DNA of 64,000 nucleotides, from assembly GCF_014650755.1 (NCBI RefSeq), contig NZ_BMVO01000002.1, forward strand, positions 62,001 to 126,000, written 5' to 3'. Positions 25,605 through 33,412 of this stretch are shown one piece after another. Each line of letters begins with the position of its first letter. The stretch's first letter is position 1. Made by a program: the position numbers and the translations under genes. The notes beneath the pieces were generated by a model. The model was not told the origin of the DNA, ran no database searches, and worked only from the letters and a program-made list of their open reading frames with translations. Source of the stretch: Streptomyces chryseus (lineage in GTDB: Bacteria; Actinomycetota; Actinomycetes; Streptomycetales; Streptomycetaceae).

Positions 25605-27366
25605 GCGTCCGCGCATCCGCCGAACCGCCGGCCGTGTGGGAGAGCCCGCCCGTCGGGGTCTCCTGCTCGCAGGTCACCGAGAACGGCACGGAGCCGGACG
25701 TCGCCTCGACCGGGCTCCTGACCTCGACGCGGATCTCGTCGTGGTGGGTCCCGTCCTCCTTGTACGTCGTCTCCGTGTGGTTCACCCGCTTCGACTTCTC
25801 CTCGCCCGCCGCGAAGCTCAGCGTCTTCCAGCCCGGGTCCGAGGACTCCCCGCTGCCCGTCACCCAGCGGTAGCCGACCTGGACGGGGACCCGCCCGACC
25901 GTGAACGTCGCGGTGAACGCCGGGGCCCCGGCCTCCGGCGGCGGGCAGGCGCCGGAGTAGCCGCCGCGCACCGCCACGACGGTGACCTTCACGGACTGGG
26001 GCGGCGGCGCGGTCGTACCGCCGTCACCGCCGCCGTCGCTCCCGGTGCCTCCGGTGTGGCCGCCGTCGCCCCCGCCGTCGTCGCCGCCGTTTCCTCCGGT
26101 GTCGGCGCCGGTCGCGCCCGTGTCCCCGCCGGTCGCGCCGCCGCCGGTACTGGTGCCGCCGTCCGTTCCGCCGCCGTCGGAACTCCCGCCGTCATCGCCC
26201 CCGCCTCCGCCGGATCCGTCGCCGCCTGAGTCGCCGCCCGTGTCGCCGCCGCCCGTCGTGGCCGACGAGCCGCCGCTCGCGGGCGCGTTCGGGTCGTCGT
26301 CGGCGTTCATCACCGCCCACGTGATGCCCGCCACCGCGAGCAGCAGCGCCAGTACCCCCGCCGCCAGCACCACGGTCGCCCGCCGTGAGCCGTCCCGCGT
26401 CGAGGCCGAGGCCGTCGTCGCCGGGCTCCCGTACGGGGAGGACTCCGCGATCGGCGGACCCGTGGCGGCCGGGCCGTGCGAACCGGCCGGGACGAGGGGC
26501 GCCGCTGCGAACGCCGTACCCCTCGTACGCGGGGTGTCCCCCGAACCCACGGCCCGCAGCAGGCGCTCCGCCTCCGTGGCGGACATCCGCTCGGCCGGCT
26601 CCTTGCGCAGCAGCCCCTCGATCACCGGCGCCAGGGCCCCCGCCCGCGCCGGGGGCGGCAACTCCTCGTCGACCACGGCCCGCAGGGTGGACAGCGGGGT
26701 GTCCTGGCGGAACGGTGAGTCGCCCTCCACAGCGGCGTACAGCAGCACCCCGAGCGACCACAGGTCCGACTCGGGCCCCGGCGTACGTCCAAGCGCCCGC
26801 TCCGGTGCCAGGAACTCGGGCGACCCGATCAGCTCGCCGGTCATCGTGAGCGCCGAGCTCCCCTCGACCGTCGCGATGCCGAAGTCCGTCAGGACGACAC
26901 GGCCGTCATTGGCGAGCAGGACGTTCGCGGGCTTCACGTCACGGTGCAGGACGCCCGCCCCGTGCGCCGCGCACAGGGCCGCCAGTACTTCCGCCCCCAC
27001 GCGTGCGGCCCGCCCCGGCGGCAGCGGACCCTCCGCGTCCAGTACGTCGGAGAGCGACAGCCCGCGCACCAGCTCCATCACGATCCACGGGCGGCCCTCC
27101 TCGGTCGCCACGTCGTACACGGTGATCACGTTGCGGTGCGAGACGCGGGCCGCCGCCCAGGCCTCGCGCTCCAGCCGTGCGTACAGCCGCTGCCCGTCGG
27201 TGGCGCCGAGGCCGGACGGGGCCCTGACCTCCTTGACGGCGACCTCGCGGCCCAGGACGTCGTCGCGGGCGCGCCACACGACGCCCATGCCGCCCTCGCC
27301 CAGAGGGGCCAGCAGGCGGTAGCGGCCCGCGATCACCCGTTGTCCGTTGCCCGGCTGTCCGTTCAC
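25588..27366 (-). CDS. Receptor-type Ser/Thr protein kinase (PknB-like)
   Basis: 592 residues from a GTG at 27366 with a GGGGG site (TTG at 27417 is the alternative). The kinase domain is intact: GEGGMG loop, Lys45 in VAVKE, HRDVKPAN with Asp143, DFG at 161-163, SPEFLAPE. One transmembrane helix lies at about 330-352. Outside the membrane comes an extreme Gly/Asp/Ser/Thr-rich low-complexity linker of about 85 residues, then a small folded domain of about 140 residues with two Cys (GACPPPE and SVTCEQ). It has no PASTA repeats, so it senses something else. Ligand and substrates are unknown. Confidence 0.9.
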   Translation of the reverse strand: MNGQPGNGQRVIAGRYRLLAPLGEGGMGVVWRARDDVLGREVAVKEVRAPSGLGATDGQRLYARLEREAWAAARVSHRNVITVYDVATEEGRPWIVMELVRGLSLSDVLDAEGPLPPGRAARVGAEVLAALCAAHGAGVLHRDVKPANVLLANDGRVVLTDFGIATVEGSSALTMTGELIGSPEFLAPERALGRTPGPESDLWSLGVLLYAAVEGDSPFRQDTPLSTLRAVVDEELPPPARAGALAPVIEGLLRKEPAERMSATEAERLLRAVGSGDTPRTRGTAFAAAPLVPAGSHGPAATGPPIAESSPYGSPATTASASTRDGSRRATVVLAAGVLALLLAVAGITWAVMNADDDPNAPASGGSSATTGGGDTGGDSGGDGSGGGGGDDGGSSDGGGTDGGTSTGGGATGGDTGATGADTGGNGGDDGGGDGGHTGGTGSDGGGDGGTTAPPPQSVKVTVVAVRGGYSGACPPPEAGAPAFTATFTVGRVPVQVGYRWVTGSGESSDPGWKTLSFAAGEEKSKRVNHTETTYKEDGTHHDEIRVEVRSPVEATSGSVPFSVTCEQETPTGGLSHTAGGSADARTLRRRR

Positions 27367-27659
27367 TGGCGAGCCCCCTGTCAGCGGCGGAGCGGCATCG
27401 CGGTGGAAACCACTCAAAGTTAGCTCAACTCAGGTCCTGTGCAGCCCCCTTGGGCGCCAATCCGCCACGCCCGAAGTGCCGCGATAGGAGAACTGTCCAA
27501 CTCGCCCTGGAATCGCACGCCTTCGGAGAGTAATCGCCACCGAGTCGTCAACCCCCGTACAGGGGTGGTGAATCACAAGGGCGGGATACACGAGTGTCTC
27601 GACGGGGCGATAGGGTTAACCTGCCCGGGCCGGGTGCCCTCGTACGGGTGGGGAGTGAC

Positions 27660-27923
27660 ATGGAACAGATAACGGTGCGCAGCAGGCCACGAGTGCCTGC
27701 GATCACATGCGGGAGCGGCGCGACCAGTTCGCGCCTCGACCGTCATCTCGCGGTGCTCGGCGGACCAGCCGTGCCGCGCGGTGAGGCGGCCGCGGCGACG
27801 CTGCTGATGCGCGAGCTCACGTCACGTGATGTCGCGCACTCGCGAGCGAGCAGGAGCGCGCGGGTCTCGCTCTTCGCCCCGCTGCGACGGCTGCGTCGAT
27901 CGCTCTTCGGCAGCCGCCACTGA
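27660..27923 (+). CDS. Small basic hypothetical protein
   Basis: 87 residues starting at an ATG with a GGGGAG site 6 bases upstream. Very Arg-rich at the C-terminus (FAPLRRLRRSLFGSRH), with one Cys in a PAITCGSG segment. No signal peptide or membrane helix. A TAGGGT at 27611-27616 could be its -10. It resembles small conserved Streptomyces proteins of unknown function; start, ribosome site and codon bias support a real gene. Confidence 0.65.
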   Translation: MEQITVRSRPRVPAITCGSGATSSRLDRHLAVLGGPAVPRGEAAAATLLMRELTSRDVAHSRASRSARVSLFAPLRRLRRSLFGSRH

Positions 27924-27950
27924 CGCGGGCGGACCTCGGTCGCACACCGC

Positions 27951-29147
27951 TCAGGCGACCACACCGTCCCGGCGCAGCGCTGCTGTTTCCACGTCCGACA
28001 TTCCCAGGCCGTGCAGCAGCGCTTCGGTGTGCTCGCCGAGTGCGGGAACCGGGCCCATCAGCGGGTCCGCCCCGCCCGGCATCGTGATCGGCGGCAGCAT
28101 CGCCCGCAGCGGGCCCACCGGCGTACCGATCTCCCGCCACCGGTCGCGTGCCGCCAGCTGAGGGTGCGCCGCCACCTCGGCCACCGTGTTCAGCCGCGCA
28201 CAGGCGATCCCGGCCCCTTCCAGCGCGGCGATCGCCTCCGGCGCACTCATCACTCCCAGCGCCTCGGCCACCACCGCGTCCGTCCTCTTCCGGTTGCCCG
28301 TACGGGCGGTGTTCGTGGCCAGCGCCGGATCGTCCGCCAGTTCCGGGCGCCGGAGCACCTGTTCGGCGAGCCGCCGCCACTCCCGGTCGTTCTGCACCGA
28401 CAGCAGCACCTGCCCGCCGTCCGCCGTCGGATAGGCGTCGTACGGCGCGATGACGGCGTGCGCGACCCCCGTCCGTGCCGGCGCCTCGCCGCCGTGCATG
28501 CCGTGGTGCAGCGGGTGCCCCATCCACTCGGTGAGCGCCTCCAGCATCGACACCTCGACGGGGCCGCCGCGTCCGGTCGTCGCACGCCGCAGCAGCGCCG
28601 CGAGGACGCCGGAGAACGCGTACATCGCCGCCGCGATGTCGGCCGCCGGGATGCCGGCCTTCACCGGCTGCTCGGGCGTGCCGGTCACGGACACCAGCCC
28701 CGCCTCGCACTGGACGAGCATGTCGTACGCCCGCTTGTCGGCGTACGGTCCCTCGGCGCCGTATCCCGAGATGTCCACGGCGATCAGACGGGGGTGCGCC
28801 GCGCACAGGGTGGCGGCGTCGAGGCCGAGCCGGGCCGCCGCGCCGTGGGCGAGGTTCTGCACGAACACGTCGGCCCCGGCCACGAGCCGTCGCACCACGT
28901 CGAGCCCGCGCGGGTCCTTGAGGTCCACGGCGAGTGATTCCTTGCCCCGGTTGCACCACACGAAGTGCGAGGCGAGCCCCCCGGCGGCGGTGTCGTAGCC
29001 ACGGGCGAAGTCGCCGCCGTCCGGACGCTCGATCTTGATGACGCGGGCGCCGAGGTCGGCGAGCTGGCGGGTCGCGAAGGGCGCCGAGACGGCCTGTTCG
29101 ACGGCGACGACGGTGATGCCCTCCAGGGGCAGCGGCTGAGTGCTCAT
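27951..29147 (-). CDS. Class III CoA-transferase (CaiB/BaiF family)
   Basis: 398 residues, matching family length. N-terminal EGITVVAVEQAVSAPFATRQLADLGARVIKIERPDGGDFARG, then LAVDLKDPRGLD and VDISGYGAEGPYADKRAYD containing the catalytic Asp region (DMLVQCEAGLVSVTGTPEQPVK). Enzymes of this family move CoA between carboxylic acids such as succinate, oxalate, formate or carnitine. The partner acid is not clear; no dedicated pathway genes are adjacent. Confidence 0.9.
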   Translation of the reverse strand: MSTQPLPLEGITVVAVEQAVSAPFATRQLADLGARVIKIERPDGGDFARGYDTAAGGLASHFVWCNRGKESLAVDLKDPRGLDVVRRLVAGADVFVQNLAHGAAARLGLDAATLCAAHPRLIAVDISGYGAEGPYADKRAYDMLVQCEAGLVSVTGTPEQPVKAGIPAADIAAAMYAFSGVLAALLRRATTGRGGPVEVSMLEALTEWMGHPLHHGMHGGEAPARTGVAHAVIAPYDAYPTADGGQVLLSVQNDREWRRLAEQVLRRPELADDPALATNTARTGNRKRTDAVVAEALGVMSAPEAIAALEGAGIACARLNTVAEVAAHPQLAARDRWREIGTPVGPLRAMLPPITMPGGADPLMGPVPALGEHTEALLHGLGMSDVETAALRRDGVVA

Positions 29148-29262
29148 GGGGACCTGACTATCGTGTACGTCACACCTTTGTCACCGGACACGGTGGCGGA
29201 GAACGGCCCGGGAGCGGTGTGCGAACCGGCCGCCTCGTACAACACCGGGGCTTCGCCCAGGG

Positions 29263-30474
29263 CTAGAGCAGCGCGAACTGCCCCTCAGGGCCCTCCTCCT
29301 GGTGGTCCAGGACCGACGCCGGACGCCGGGCCGCGTCCGGGACCGGCAGGACGCCCGCCTCCGCCAGCTCGGCGCGAGTGATCCGCTCACCGTCCCGCAG
29401 TTCCTCCCGGCCCGCCTGAAGACCGGCCAGCAGCGCCAGGACGGTGATCAGTTCGAGCAGGTCGGACGTCCACTCCTGCGGCCAGGCCGCGGGGCGGATC
29501 GCCTCCAGGGTGCCCGGCTCGCCCGGCGCCGTACGCCGCTCGAACCATGTCTGAAGCACCCGCGCCCCGCCCACGTGGAAGTCCCAGGCCGCCGCCGGTA
29601 CGGGCGAGACGCGGCCCTCCCCGAGGTGCAGGGCCTCCTCCTGCGCGTCGTACCGCAGCTCCGAGGGCCACGCCGGCACAGCGGAGCGCACGTACGGCCT
29701 GCGGCCTCCCGGCAGCCTGGGACGCTCCCCGCCCCGTGCGCCCCGCACCTGCACCGAGGTCATCCGCCGTCCCAGCTCCACGCCCGCCGCCCAGACCTCC
29801 GGCCCGGCGGGCAGCGGCACCACCGCGCCGGCCGGCGTGCCCTCCGCCGCGGCGACCGCCCACGCCAGCACGTCCGCCGCGGCCACCTCGTGCCCGTACC
29901 GCTCGCTCAGCAACGGCAGCAGCCCCGGCGCCAGGTTCGGTTCGCGGCCGCCGGGGCGCCGGTGCAGCGGGCGGATGCGGCCGGGGCGGCCGGCGGGGGA
30001 GCGGCCGTCCGGGAGCAGCGCGCTGACCAGCACCGGCGGGCCCGCCGCCTGGGGCACGTGGCCCGGCTCCACGGCGAAGAGCTGATGGGAGTCGTCGGCG
30101 ACCCGCCACAGCTCCGGCCGGGCGGCGTCGATCAGCCGGTGGTCGGGGATCAGCCACTGCTCGTCGAAGGGGCCGTGCGTGACGCGCACCGGCTCGGGAC
30201 AGGGGCCGCTCTCGCGCGCGAGGCGCCCGGTGCCGGTCCGCTGCCCCGGCAGCGCGGCGACCGAGGTGTGCGTCGTACGGGCCCGGGTGGCGCCGAAGAG
30301 CTCCTCGCGTCCGGCGCCGTCGGCCCGTACCAGCGCGTCCCAACGGGCCCGCAGCGTCCGCCGGTCCGGGGCGAGCACCCAGCGGCGGCCGAGCCGCAGG
30401 GGCGCCACCGACCAGGGCATGAGGTCGCCGAGCAGCGGGGCGTCGGACCGCGTCGCAGGCGTGCGGGCAATCAT
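29263..30474 (-). CDS. Solitary type ISP restriction-modification C-terminal (specificity-like) protein
   Basis: 403 residues. Conserved blocks of the type ISP C-terminal domain are recognisable: FDEQWLIPDHRLI..RPELW, PPVLVSALLPDG, LLSERYGHEVAAADVLAW, LPAGPEVWAAGVELGRR, LRYDAQEEALHLGEGRVSPVPAAAWDFHVGGARVLQTWFERR, and WTSDLLELITVLALL. The nuclease, helicase and methyltransferase modules of complete enzymes are absent, and no such genes are near. It may be a repurposed DNA-binding protein or a remnant; the intact frame argues against recent decay. The family call is from memory of the motif. Confidence 0.7.
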   Translation of the reverse strand: MIARTPATRSDAPLLGDLMPWSVAPLRLGRRWVLAPDRRTLRARWDALVRADGAGREELFGATRARTTHTSVAALPGQRTGTGRLARESGPCPEPVRVTHGPFDEQWLIPDHRLIDAARPELWRVADDSHQLFAVEPGHVPQAAGPPVLVSALLPDGRSPAGRPGRIRPLHRRPGGREPNLAPGLLPLLSERYGHEVAAADVLAWAVAAAEGTPAGAVVPLPAGPEVWAAGVELGRRMTSVQVRGARGGERPRLPGGRRPYVRSAVPAWPSELRYDAQEEALHLGEGRVSPVPAAAWDFHVGGARVLQTWFERRTAPGEPGTLEAIRPAAWPQEWTSDLLELITVLALLAGLQAGREELRDGERITRAELAEAGVLPVPDAARRPASVLDHQEEGPEGQFALL

Positions 30475-30508
30475 GCGGGCATCGTAACCACGGCGGGCGG
30501 CGCGCCGG

Positions 30509-31258
30509 TCAGCGCGCGTCCACCGTCACCGAGAAGGAGAAGCGGTCGCCCCGGTAGCGGATGCGCGCCACGTCCACGACCCGGCCGTCGCGGTCGCAGG
30601 TCACGCCCGTGTAGTGCAGGATCGGGCTGAGCAGCGGGACGTCCAGGAGCTCGGCCGTCTCCGGGTCGGCGAGGCGCGCCTCGACCGTGTCCGTGATCCT
30701 GCCGATCCGTACGCCCACCACGTCCCGCAGTACCTTCGTCATCGGCCAGCGTTCGAGATCGGCGAGGTCGATCCCGGCGGCGACGTCCGGCAGCACCGCG
30801 TTCTCCGCCCAGTTGGTCGGCTCGCCGCTCTCCCCGTCACGGCGCAGCCGCCGGTAGGTGACGACCTCGTCGACGCCGGGGAAGTGCTCGACGAGGTCGC
30901 CGGGCACTGGCGTGGTCCCGTGCCCGAGGATCGTCGTCGGCTCCCCGGACTGCTGGGCCACGATCGCGTCGATCGAGCCGAGCAGCCGGCGCGGCGCACC
31001 GCGCCTGGCGCCCGGCTCGATGAACGTGCCGCGCCGCCGGTGCCTGCTGATCAGGCCCTCGGCCTCCAGTTCCTTGAGGGCCTGGCGCATGGTCAGCACG
31101 CTCACGCCGTAGTGCGTGGCGAGCTGCTCCTCGGTGGGCAGCCGCAGCGACGCGTCGGGCGTGCGCCCCAGTATCGAAGCGCGCAGGGACTGCGAGACCT
31201 GGTACCAGAGCGGCAGCTTCCGGTTCAGGACCAGGGAGTCGGGGGCGAATGCGGTCAC
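30509..31258 (-). CDS. GntR/HutC-family regulator linked to hmgA
   Basis: 249 residues, GTG start. GntR winged helix at about 13-80 (LWYQVSQSLRASILG, LPTEEQLATHYGVSVLTMRQALKELEAEGLISRHRRRGTFI) and a C-terminal UTRA ligand domain (ILHYTGVTCDRDGRVVDVARIRYRGDRFSFSVTV). It begins 21 bases after the hmgA stop on the same strand and is probably co-transcribed. A role in sensing an aromatic or fumarylacetoacetate-type intermediate is inferred from position only. Confidence 0.88.
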   Translation of the reverse strand: MTAFAPDSLVLNRKLPLWYQVSQSLRASILGRTPDASLRLPTEEQLATHYGVSVLTMRQALKELEAEGLISRHRRRGTFIEPGARRGAPRRLLGSIDAIVAQQSGEPTTILGHGTTPVPGDLVEHFPGVDEVVTYRRLRRDGESGEPTNWAENAVLPDVAAGIDLADLERWPMTKVLRDVVGVRIGRITDTVEARLADPETAELLDVPLLSPILHYTGVTCDRDGRVVDVARIRYRGDRFSFSVTVDAR

Positions 31259-31279
31259 GGTTTCATTTCTCCGTAGGTA

Positions 31280-32599
31280 CTACGACCTGAAGTGGCGTTG
31301 CAGACCCTGCCACACGTCGTCGTACGCCGTCTGGAGATGGCCGGCGGTGGCCGCCTGCGCGGTGGCCGTGACCGGCCAGCGCGTCTCGAACATGAAGGCC
31401 AGGCCGTCGTCGATCTTCTGCGGCTTCAGCTCGGCGGCGCTCGCCCGGTCGAAGGTCTCACGGTCGGGTCCGTGCGCCGACATCATGTTGTGCAGCGAGC
31501 CACCGCCCGGGACGAAGCCCTCGGCCTTCGCGTCGTACGCGCCCTCGATCAGGCCCATGTACTCGCTCATCACGTTGCGGTGGAAGTACGGCGGCCGGAA
31601 GGTGTCCTCGCCGACCAGCCAGCGCGGCGCGAAGACGACGAAGTCGACGCCCGCCAGGCCCGGGGTGTCGGACGGGGAGGTGAGGACCGTGAAGATCGAC
31701 GGGTCCGGGTGGTCGTAGCTGATGGTGCCCATGACGTTGAAGCGGCGCAGGTCGTAGACGTACGGCACGTGGTTGCCGTGCCAGGCGACGACGTCGAGGG
31801 GCGAGTGGTCGTACGTCGCCGACCAGAGGTTGCCGCAGAACTTGTTCACCACCTCCACCGGGCCCTCGACGTCCTCGTACGCCGCCACCGGGGCCAGGAA
31901 GTCGCGGGCGTTGGCGAGGCCGTTGGCGCCGATGGGGCCGAGGTCGGGGAGCTGGAAGGGCTGCCCGTAGTTCTCGCAGACGTAGCCGCGGGCGCTCTCG
32001 TCGAGCAGCTCGACGCGGAAGCGCACCCCGCGCGGTACCAGCGCGATGTGGCCGGGCTCGCAGCGCAGCAGGCCGAACTCGGTGCGCAGCAGCAGACCGC
32101 CGCGCTCGGGGACGATCAGCAGCTCGCCGTCGGAGTCGCTGAACACCCGGTCCGTCATGGAGGCGTTGGCGCAGTACAGGTGGATGGCCATGCCGGCGCG
32201 CTGGGTCGCGTCGCCGTTGCCGCCGACCGTCCACAGGCCGGCCACGAAGTCGGTGCCGGGCGCCGGCTCGGGCAGCGGGTTCCAGCGCAGCCGGTTCGGG
32301 TCGGGGACGGTCTCGGTGAAGGGCGCGCTGCGCAGGGCGCCGTTGTCGGTGCGGACGAAGGGGGGGTGCGCGGCCGACGGCCTGATCCGGTACAGCCACG
32401 AGCGCCGGTTGTGGGCGCGCGGCTCGGTGAAGGCCGAGCCGCTCAGCTGCTCGGCGTACAGCCCCAGCGGTGCGCGCTGGGGTGAATTGCGGCCGTGCGG
32501 CAGGGCGCCGGGAACGGCCTCGGAACTGTGCTCGTTGCCGAAGCCCGAGGAGTGGGCCAGCCCCTCGGCCGATTTCCTCGCCTGCTCGATGCCGCTCAT
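31280..32599 (-). CDS. hmgA: Homogentisate 1,2-dioxygenase
   Basis: 439 residues. The start at 32599 is preferred over 32665 by its GGGAGCGG site and by the family's start. The iron ligands are visible in [12 protein letters not shown] (His and Glu) and [12 protein letters not shown] (His); the [24 protein letters not shown] loop holds the active-site His. The N-terminal [24 protein letters not shown] is diagnostic. It opens the ring of homogentisate to maleylacetoacetate in tyrosine/phenylalanine catabolism. The pathway's other genes are not in the window. Confidence 0.96.
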   Translation of the reverse strand: MSGIEQARKSAEGLAHSSGFGNEHSSEAVPGALPHGRNSPQRAPLGLYAEQLSGSAFTEPRAHNRRSWLYRIRPSAAHPPFVRTDNGALRSAPFTETVPDPNRLRWNPLPEPAPGTDFVAGLWTVGGNGDATQRAGMAIHLYCANASMTDRVFSDSDGELLIVPERGGLLLRTEFGLLRCEPGHIALVPRGVRFRVELLDESARGYVCENYGQPFQLPDLGPIGANGLANARDFLAPVAAYEDVEGPVEVVNKFCGNLWSATYDHSPLDVVAWHGNHVPYVYDLRRFNVMGTISYDHPDPSIFTVLTSPSDTPGLAGVDFVVFAPRWLVGEDTFRPPYFHRNVMSEYMGLIEGAYDAKAEGFVPGGGSLHNMMSAHGPDRETFDRASAAELKPQKIDDGLAFMFETRWPVTATAQAATAGHLQTAYDDVWQGLQRHFRS

Positions 32600-32623
32600 C
32601 GTCCGCTCCCGGGGTGCCGAAGG

Positions 32624-32647
32624 AATCCTATGGTTGACAGTAGGATT
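32624..32647. promoter_or_regulatory. Inverted repeat overlapping the likely hmgA promoter
   Basis: AATCCTA and TAGGATT arms are perfectly complementary, separated by 10 bases. On the minus strand one arm includes TAGGAT (32625-32630), a good -10 element 26 bases upstream of the hmgA start. A repressor bound here would block hmgA. Either the divergent TetR or the operon's GntR could be the binder; inference. Confidence 0.55.
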
Positions 32648-32705
32648 AGCGAGGCCGCCCGTCAACGGGTGCCGCGTCCGGGGGCCGGGTCGGCATCATG
32701 GGTGC

Positions 32706-33320
32706 GTGCCCTCTACGAACTCGCTCCGCCGAGCCCCCGTGCAGCAGCGCAGCGCCGACCGGCTCGCCCGGATACTGGACGCCTGCGCCCAACTCCTCGA
32801 CGAGATCGGCTACGAGCAGCTGAGCACCCGGGCGGTCGCCGCGCGTGCGGGCGTGCCCATCGGGTCGGTCTACCGCTTCTTCGGCAACAAGCGCGCCATG
32901 GCCGACGCCCTCGCCCAGCGCAACCTCGACCGTTACGCCGAGCGGATCAGCGCCCGGCTCGCCACGGTGCCCGCCGGGGACTGGCGCGGCGCGGTCGACG
33001 CCGTACTCGACGAGTACATCGCCATGAAGCGCACCGTGCCGGGCTTCCGGCTCGTCGACTTCGGCGTCCAGATCCCGGTGGGCGAGCGGACGGCCGAGGA
33101 CGACATCAACTACCGGGTCATCGACCGCCTCACCGACCTCCTCCCGGCCCACCTCGGCCTCACCCCCGACCCGGCCCTGCGCCGCACGGTCCTGGTGGCC
33201 GTGGAAGCCGCCGACGCGCTGCTCCAGCTCGCCTTCCGCGCCGACCCGGCGGGCGACCCGGACCTGATCACCGAGACCCGCGCCGTACTGCACGCCTACC
33301 TGGCCCGGACTCTCGACTGA
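32706..33320 (+). CDS. TetR-family transcriptional regulator divergent from hmgA
   Basis: 204 residues, GTG start. N-terminal TetR helix-turn-helix: RLARILDACAQLLDEIGYEQLSTRAVAARAGVPIGSVYRFFGNKRAMADAL. The C-terminal part resembles the TetR_C domain with DFGVQIPVGERTAEDD. Divergent from hmgA by about 107 bases with a shared inverted repeat between them, and 93 bases upstream of the molybdenum oxidoreductase gene, so either could be a target. Confidence 0.88.
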   Translation: MPSTNSLRRAPVQQRSADRLARILDACAQLLDEIGYEQLSTRAVAARAGVPIGSVYRFFGNKRAMADALAQRNLDRYAERISARLATVPAGDWRGAVDAVLDEYIAMKRTVPGFRLVDFGVQIPVGERTAEDDINYRVIDRLTDLLPAHLGLTPDPALRRTVLVAVEAADALLQLAFRADPAGDPDLITETRAVLHAYLARTLD

Positions 33321-33349
33321 TCCCGTCGCCCCGACCCCCTCCCGGCCAT

Positions 33350-33367
33350 GCCTACCGGTCGGTATGC
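33350..33367. promoter_or_regulatory. Imperfect palindrome before the molybdopterin oxidoreductase gene
   Basis: GCCTACCGGTCGGTATGC matches its own complement at 14 of 18 positions and lies 46 bases before the ATG at 33413. It contains the 10-mer CCGGTCGGTA, also found ahead of the MHS transporter gene (44499) and inverted ahead of the SDR operon (59925). Typical TetR-type operator shape. Confidence 0.5.
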
Positions 33368-33412
33368 TCGGCTGTGCCCGCGCGCCACCGTCGACGCCGC
33401 CCTGGAGGGCCC

